Position numbers and translations under genes: made by a program
NCBI RefSeq assembly: GCF_000812465.1
Contig: NZ_JWMA01000081.1
Location: forward strand, 1-64,000
DNA: 64,000 bases
Origin: Cupriavidus sp. IDO
Lineage (GTDB): Bacteria > Pseudomonadota > Gammaproteobacteria > Burkholderiales > Burkholderiaceae
Direction: 5' to 3'
Shown: in pieces, positions 61,147-64,000 of the stretch
How positions within the stretch are numbered: position 1 is the first letter of the stretch
How the letters are laid out: each line of letters starts with the position of its first letter
Notes under the pieces: generated by a model
Seen by the model: only the letters and a program-made list of their open reading frames with translations
What the model was told of the DNA's origin: nothing
Databases searched by the model: none

Positions 61147-63570
61147 TCAATTGGCTTCTAGGGGCTTGAGCGCAGCGCCTGCCTGCGCCCTGGCCGGAAC
61201 TTTCTTCAGCAGGAAGTGCGAAAGGCTCGGGATCAGGACCAGGGCGCCGACCATGTTCCACAGGAACATGAAGGTCAGCAGGATGCCCATGTCGGCCTGG
61301 AACTTGATGGGAGAGAACGCCCACGCACCCACGCCCGCGGCCAGCGTGATGCCGACCAGCGCGACGACCTTGCCCGTGAAGCGCACGGCGCCACGATAGG
61401 CTTCCGCCAGGTCCGCGCCCTGACGCATCAGCGTCAGTTGCGCGCTGACGAGGTAGAGGGCGTAGTCCATGCCGATGCCCACGCCCAGCGCGATCACCGG
61501 CAGCGTGGCCACCTTCACGCCCATGCCGAGCTTGACCATCAAGGCCTCGCACAGGATGGAGGTCAGGATCAGCGGCAGGATCGTCACGACCGTGGCGCGC
61601 CAGCTACGGAAGGTAATCATGCAAAGCACGATCACCGACAGGTAGACGAGGACGATCATGGTCCGATTGGCCTGCTTCACGACGATGTTCGTGATCGCCT
61701 CGATGCCCGCCGAACCGGCCGCCGGCAGGAAGCGCACGTCGGCGCGGTCGTGGGTGGCGGCAAACTGCTCGGTGGCTTCCAGCACGCGGCCGAGGGTGTC
61801 AGCGCGGTGATCCGTCAGGTAGGCCACTACCGGAGTCACCGAGCAGCTTGAATTGACCACATCAGGATTGGCGTCCTGCGCGCGCAGCACCGCCGTGTTG
61901 ACGAGGTTCTGGTTATGGCTGACCGAAATCCACTTCGGCGCCGCCTCGTTCAGCCCGGCCGAGACGATGGCGACGGCGTCGGCCAGCGACGTGGTCGTCT
62001 GCACGCCTTTCACGTCGCGCAGGGTGGCGTCCAGGCGGTCGATGTCCATCAGCACCTGCGGCTTCAGGCAGCCGTCCCGCTCGGACTTGACGATCACCGC
62101 GAACTGGTCGGACGACAGCCCGTAGTGCGAAGTGATGTAGGCGTTGTCGAGGTTGTAGCGCGAGTTCGCACGCAGTTCCGGCGCGCCCGGATCCAGATCG
62201 CCGATCTGCAGGTGCAGGCTGGCGACGAAGCCGCCCAGGGCCAGCGCTGCCGCAACCAGCACCGTCGGCAGAGCCCAGCGGCGTTCGGTGAAGCGGTCGA
62301 GCAGGTCCCACAGCTTGCCGAGGCCGCGCCCGGAATCCGTCGCCTCGTCGCTGCGCAGGCTGTGCTGCGCCGCCCGGCCGCTCACGCCCACGTACGACAG
62401 TAGCGTCGGCACTAGGATCAGGTTGGTGAACACAAGCATGGCCACGCCCAGGCTGGCGGTGACGGCAAGGTCGCGGATGACCGGGATGTCGATCACTGCC
62501 AGCACAGCGAAGCCCACCACGTCGGCCATCAGCGCGGTGAAGCCGGCGAGGAAGAGGCGGCGGAACGTGTAGCGGGCGGCCACGTACTTGTCCATGCCGC
62601 GGCCCACGTCCTGCATGATGCCGTTCATCTTCTGCGCGCCGTGCGAGACACCGATGGCGAACACGAGGAAGGGCACCAGCATCGAATACGGGTCCAGCTC
62701 GTAGCCGAACAGCCGCACCAGCCCGAGTTGCCACACCACCGCCACGACGGAGCACGACAGCACAAGCACCGTGCTGCGGACGCAGCGGGTATAGGCGTAG
62801 ATCAGTCCGGCTGCGATCGCCGCCGTGAAGGCGAAGTACAGCATCACCTCGCGCAGGCCCTCGATCAGGTCGCCAGCCAGCTTGCCGAAGCCGACCACGT
62901 GGATCTTGATCTTGCCGGGCTTGCCGGGGACGAGGCTGGCCGACTTGGCGCGCAGTTGGCTCTCGATATCGCGGCCGAGCCGGCCGTAGTCGATGCGTTC
63001 ACCGGTATCCGCGTAGCGATCCAGCAGCGGCACTACGATCATGCTGGAGCGCAGGTCGTTCGCAACCAGGGTGCCGACCAGGTTGGCGCGGCCGACGTTG
63101 GTCCGCAGGTCGGCAATGGATTGCGGCGAGCCGTTGTAGTTCGCCGGCAGGACCGCGCCGCCCCGATAGCCTTCCTCGGTGACCTCGACCCAGCGCACGC
63201 CCGATGTCCAGATCGACTTCATGAAGGGGCGATTGACGCCCGGCAGGAGGAACAGCGTGTCGTTGACCGCGCGCATCGCTTCGAGGTACTCGCGGTCGTA
63301 GATGTCGCCTTCGGTGTTCTCGACCACCACCCGCAGGTTGTTGCCCAGCCCGCGCAACTCGCCGCGGTTCTCCAGGTAGTTGCGGATGTAGGTATGGGTC
63401 TGCGGGAGGAGCTTGTCGAAGCTCGCGTTGACTTCCAGTTTCGCGGCCAGGAAGCCGAGGACGACCGTGATCAGCACCGCCAATGCCAGGACCCAGGGGC
63501 GGTGATTGAAGACCAGGCGTTCCAGGACGTTGCCGGATTTGGGATCGAATGCGGAAGTCGCTTCCGTCAT
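61147..63570 (-). CDS. RND/MMPL-family transporter (hydrophobe exporter-like)
   Basis: The 807-residue protein has two repeats, each with a first helix, a large periplasmic domain and a group of five or six helices. The second half has the proton-relay-type GVGIGMDYALYLVSA. In the first half the matching place reads FAIGVSHGAQKMNG, with His instead of Asp. This is the Burkholderiales type found with Ycf48-like and DUF1302/DUF1329 genes, thought to move hydrophobic molecules between membranes. I choose ATG 63570 (AAAGGA seven bases upstream); ATG 63615 would overlap the upstream stop. Confidence 0.88.
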   Translation of the reverse strand: MTEATSAFDPKSGNVLERLVFNHRPWVLALAVLITVVLGFLAAKLEVNASFDKLLPQTHTYIRNYLENRGELRGLGNNLRVVVENTEGDIYDREYLEAMRAVNDTLFLLPGVNRPFMKSIWTSGVRWVEVTEEGYRGGAVLPANYNGSPQSIADLRTNVGRANLVGTLVANDLRSSMIVVPLLDRYADTGERIDYGRLGRDIESQLRAKSASLVPGKPGKIKIHVVGFGKLAGDLIEGLREVMLYFAFTAAIAAGLIYAYTRCVRSTVLVLSCSVVAVVWQLGLVRLFGYELDPYSMLVPFLVFAIGVSHGAQKMNGIMQDVGRGMDKYVAARYTFRRLFLAGFTALMADVVGFAVLAVIDIPVIRDLAVTASLGVAMLVFTNLILVPTLLSYVGVSGRAAQHSLRSDEATDSGRGLGKLWDLLDRFTERRWALPTVLVAAALALGGFVASLHLQIGDLDPGAPELRANSRYNLDNAYITSHYGLSSDQFAVIVKSERDGCLKPQVLMDIDRLDATLRDVKGVQTTTSLADAVAIVSAGLNEAAPKWISVSHNQNLVNTAVLRAQDANPDVVNSSCSVTPVVAYLTDHRADTLGRVLEATEQFAATHDRADVRFLPAAGSAGIEAITNIVVKQANRTMIVLVYLSVIVLCMITFRSWRATVVTILPLILTSILCEALMVKLGMGVKVATLPVIALGVGIGMDYALYLVSAQLTLMRQGADLAEAYRGAVRFTGKVVALVGITLAAGVGAWAFSPIKFQADMGILLTFMFLWNMVGALVLIPSLSHFLLKKVPARAQAGAALKPLEAN

Positions 63571-63611
63571 CGGTGCATCCTTTCCATTCTGCTGTACATG
63601 CATGGGCGACC

Positions 63612-64000
63612 TCATTCCGATTTGATGCTGTTGCCTGCGGACATCGCGCCCGCCACCGTGGCGACCGGCTGGCCGGCCGCACCCGGCGCGACCACGCGCA
63701 CGCCGTGCGCGCCGGTCAGCAGCAGTTGCCCGTCGCGGGTCTTGCTCACGCCGAAGACTGGCACCGGGCTGCCTTGTGCAAGACGGTTCATCTTGTTTGT
63801 GGCGGCGCCCGCTTCCAGCAGTTCGCCGGCCGCGCTGGTCAGGATCAGGCGGCCGTCGGCCAGGAAAATCCCGCCGGTCAGGTTGCTTTGCGTGCCAGTG
63901 TCCAGGCGCTCCCAGCTTTTGCCGGCATCGCGGCTGCGCAGGGCGTTGCCCCGGAGACCGAACACGGCAACGTCGTCGCCGTTGCCCGCAATGCCGAAGA
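63612..64000 (-). CDS. Ycf48/BNR-repeat-like protein, C-terminal part (5' end outside window)
   Basis: The frame is open to the window edge. The visible 129 or so residues contain beta-propeller-type repeats: DDVAVFGLRGNALRSRDAGKSWERL, LTGGIFLADGRLILTSAAGELL and KTRDGQLLLTGAHGVRVV. The SxDGGKSW-like blade motif is that of Ycf48/photosystem-II-assembly-like proteins common next to RND transporters in proteobacteria. It probably lies in the periplasm and helps the transporter. The signal peptide would be outside the window. Confidence 0.75.
   Translation of the reverse strand, partial: FGIAGNGDDVAVFGLRGNALRSRDAGKSWERLDTGTQSNLTGGIFLADGRLILTSAAGELLEAGAATNKMNRLAQGSPVPVFGVSKTRDGQLLLTGAHGVRVVAPGAAGQPVATVAGAMSAGNSIKSE

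Noticed and set aside
1..64000. Long open frames opposite or across real genes, including frames of more than 600 codons such as those antisense to mhpA and to the Rieske-region genes
   Set aside because: In GC-rich DNA the antisense and shifted frames of real genes stay open by chance. Their products are rich in Arg, Ala, His and Gln, have no domains, and every one lies over a gene with clear family motifs.

Overview
The window is GC-rich, densely coding DNA from what looks like a betaproteobacterium of the order Burkholderiales; a Cupriavidus- or Burkholderia-like host is my inference. The basis is a Burkholderiales-type trimeric porin, the very high G/C at third codon positions, and the many catabolic genes with GntR, IclR, TetR and LuxR-type regulators. 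No tRNA, rRNA, CRISPR array or replication origin was seen.

Region 1 (1-5,229): the end of a beta-oxidation multifunctional protein, a porin, a convergent GntR regulator, a divergent spinster-type MFS transporter and an IclR regulator. Region 2 (5,230-13,515): a complete meta-cleavage pathway for 3-(3-hydroxyphenyl)propionate in the order mhpA-B-D-F-E-T-C, divergent from mhpR, with a clear IclR-type palindrome and promoter between them. Region 3 (13,516-27,374): a patchier stretch. It holds a remnant of a LigB-type dioxygenase, an MFS carrier, two alpha-methylacyl-CoA racemase homologues, a muconate-lactonizing-type enolase, an aldehyde dehydrogenase, an acyl-CoA dehydrogenase, a CoA-transferase and a TetR regulator with two operators. 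It also holds a decayed ISL3-type transposase and a decayed acyl-CoA dehydrogenase.

Region 4 (27,375-40,709, minus strand): a long beta-oxidation operon. Its order of transcription is an ACAD10/11-type kinase, three acyl-CoA dehydrogenases interspersed with a thiolase and a FadB-type protein, then a 3-hydroxyacyl-CoA dehydrogenase, an SDR, a PaaG-like isomerase and an acyl-CoA ligase. A large MalT/AlkS-like LuxR regulator (40,939-43,617) is divergent from it. Region 5 (43,677-64,000): four Rieske oxygenase alpha subunits in two divergent operons with CoA ligases, a CoA-transferase, a hydratase and an SDR. A convergent minus-strand operon carries one ferredoxin, one ferredoxin reductase, a thiolase-like/enoyl-CoA hydratase fusion, an ADP-forming acyl-CoA synthetase, an RND/MMPL transporter and a Ycf48-like protein.

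Regions 4 and 5 look like one catabolic system: Rieske oxygenation, CoA activation and side-chain or ring degradation by beta-oxidation. A motif with fixed spacing, ATCGTC-N5-CGAC, occurs at three promoter regions of this system (four copies) and is a candidate binding site for the LuxR-type regulator. The substrate cannot be read from the sequence. The acyl-CoA racemases and the ACAD10/11-type kinase suggest branched or gamma-hydroxylated acyl-CoA intermediates.
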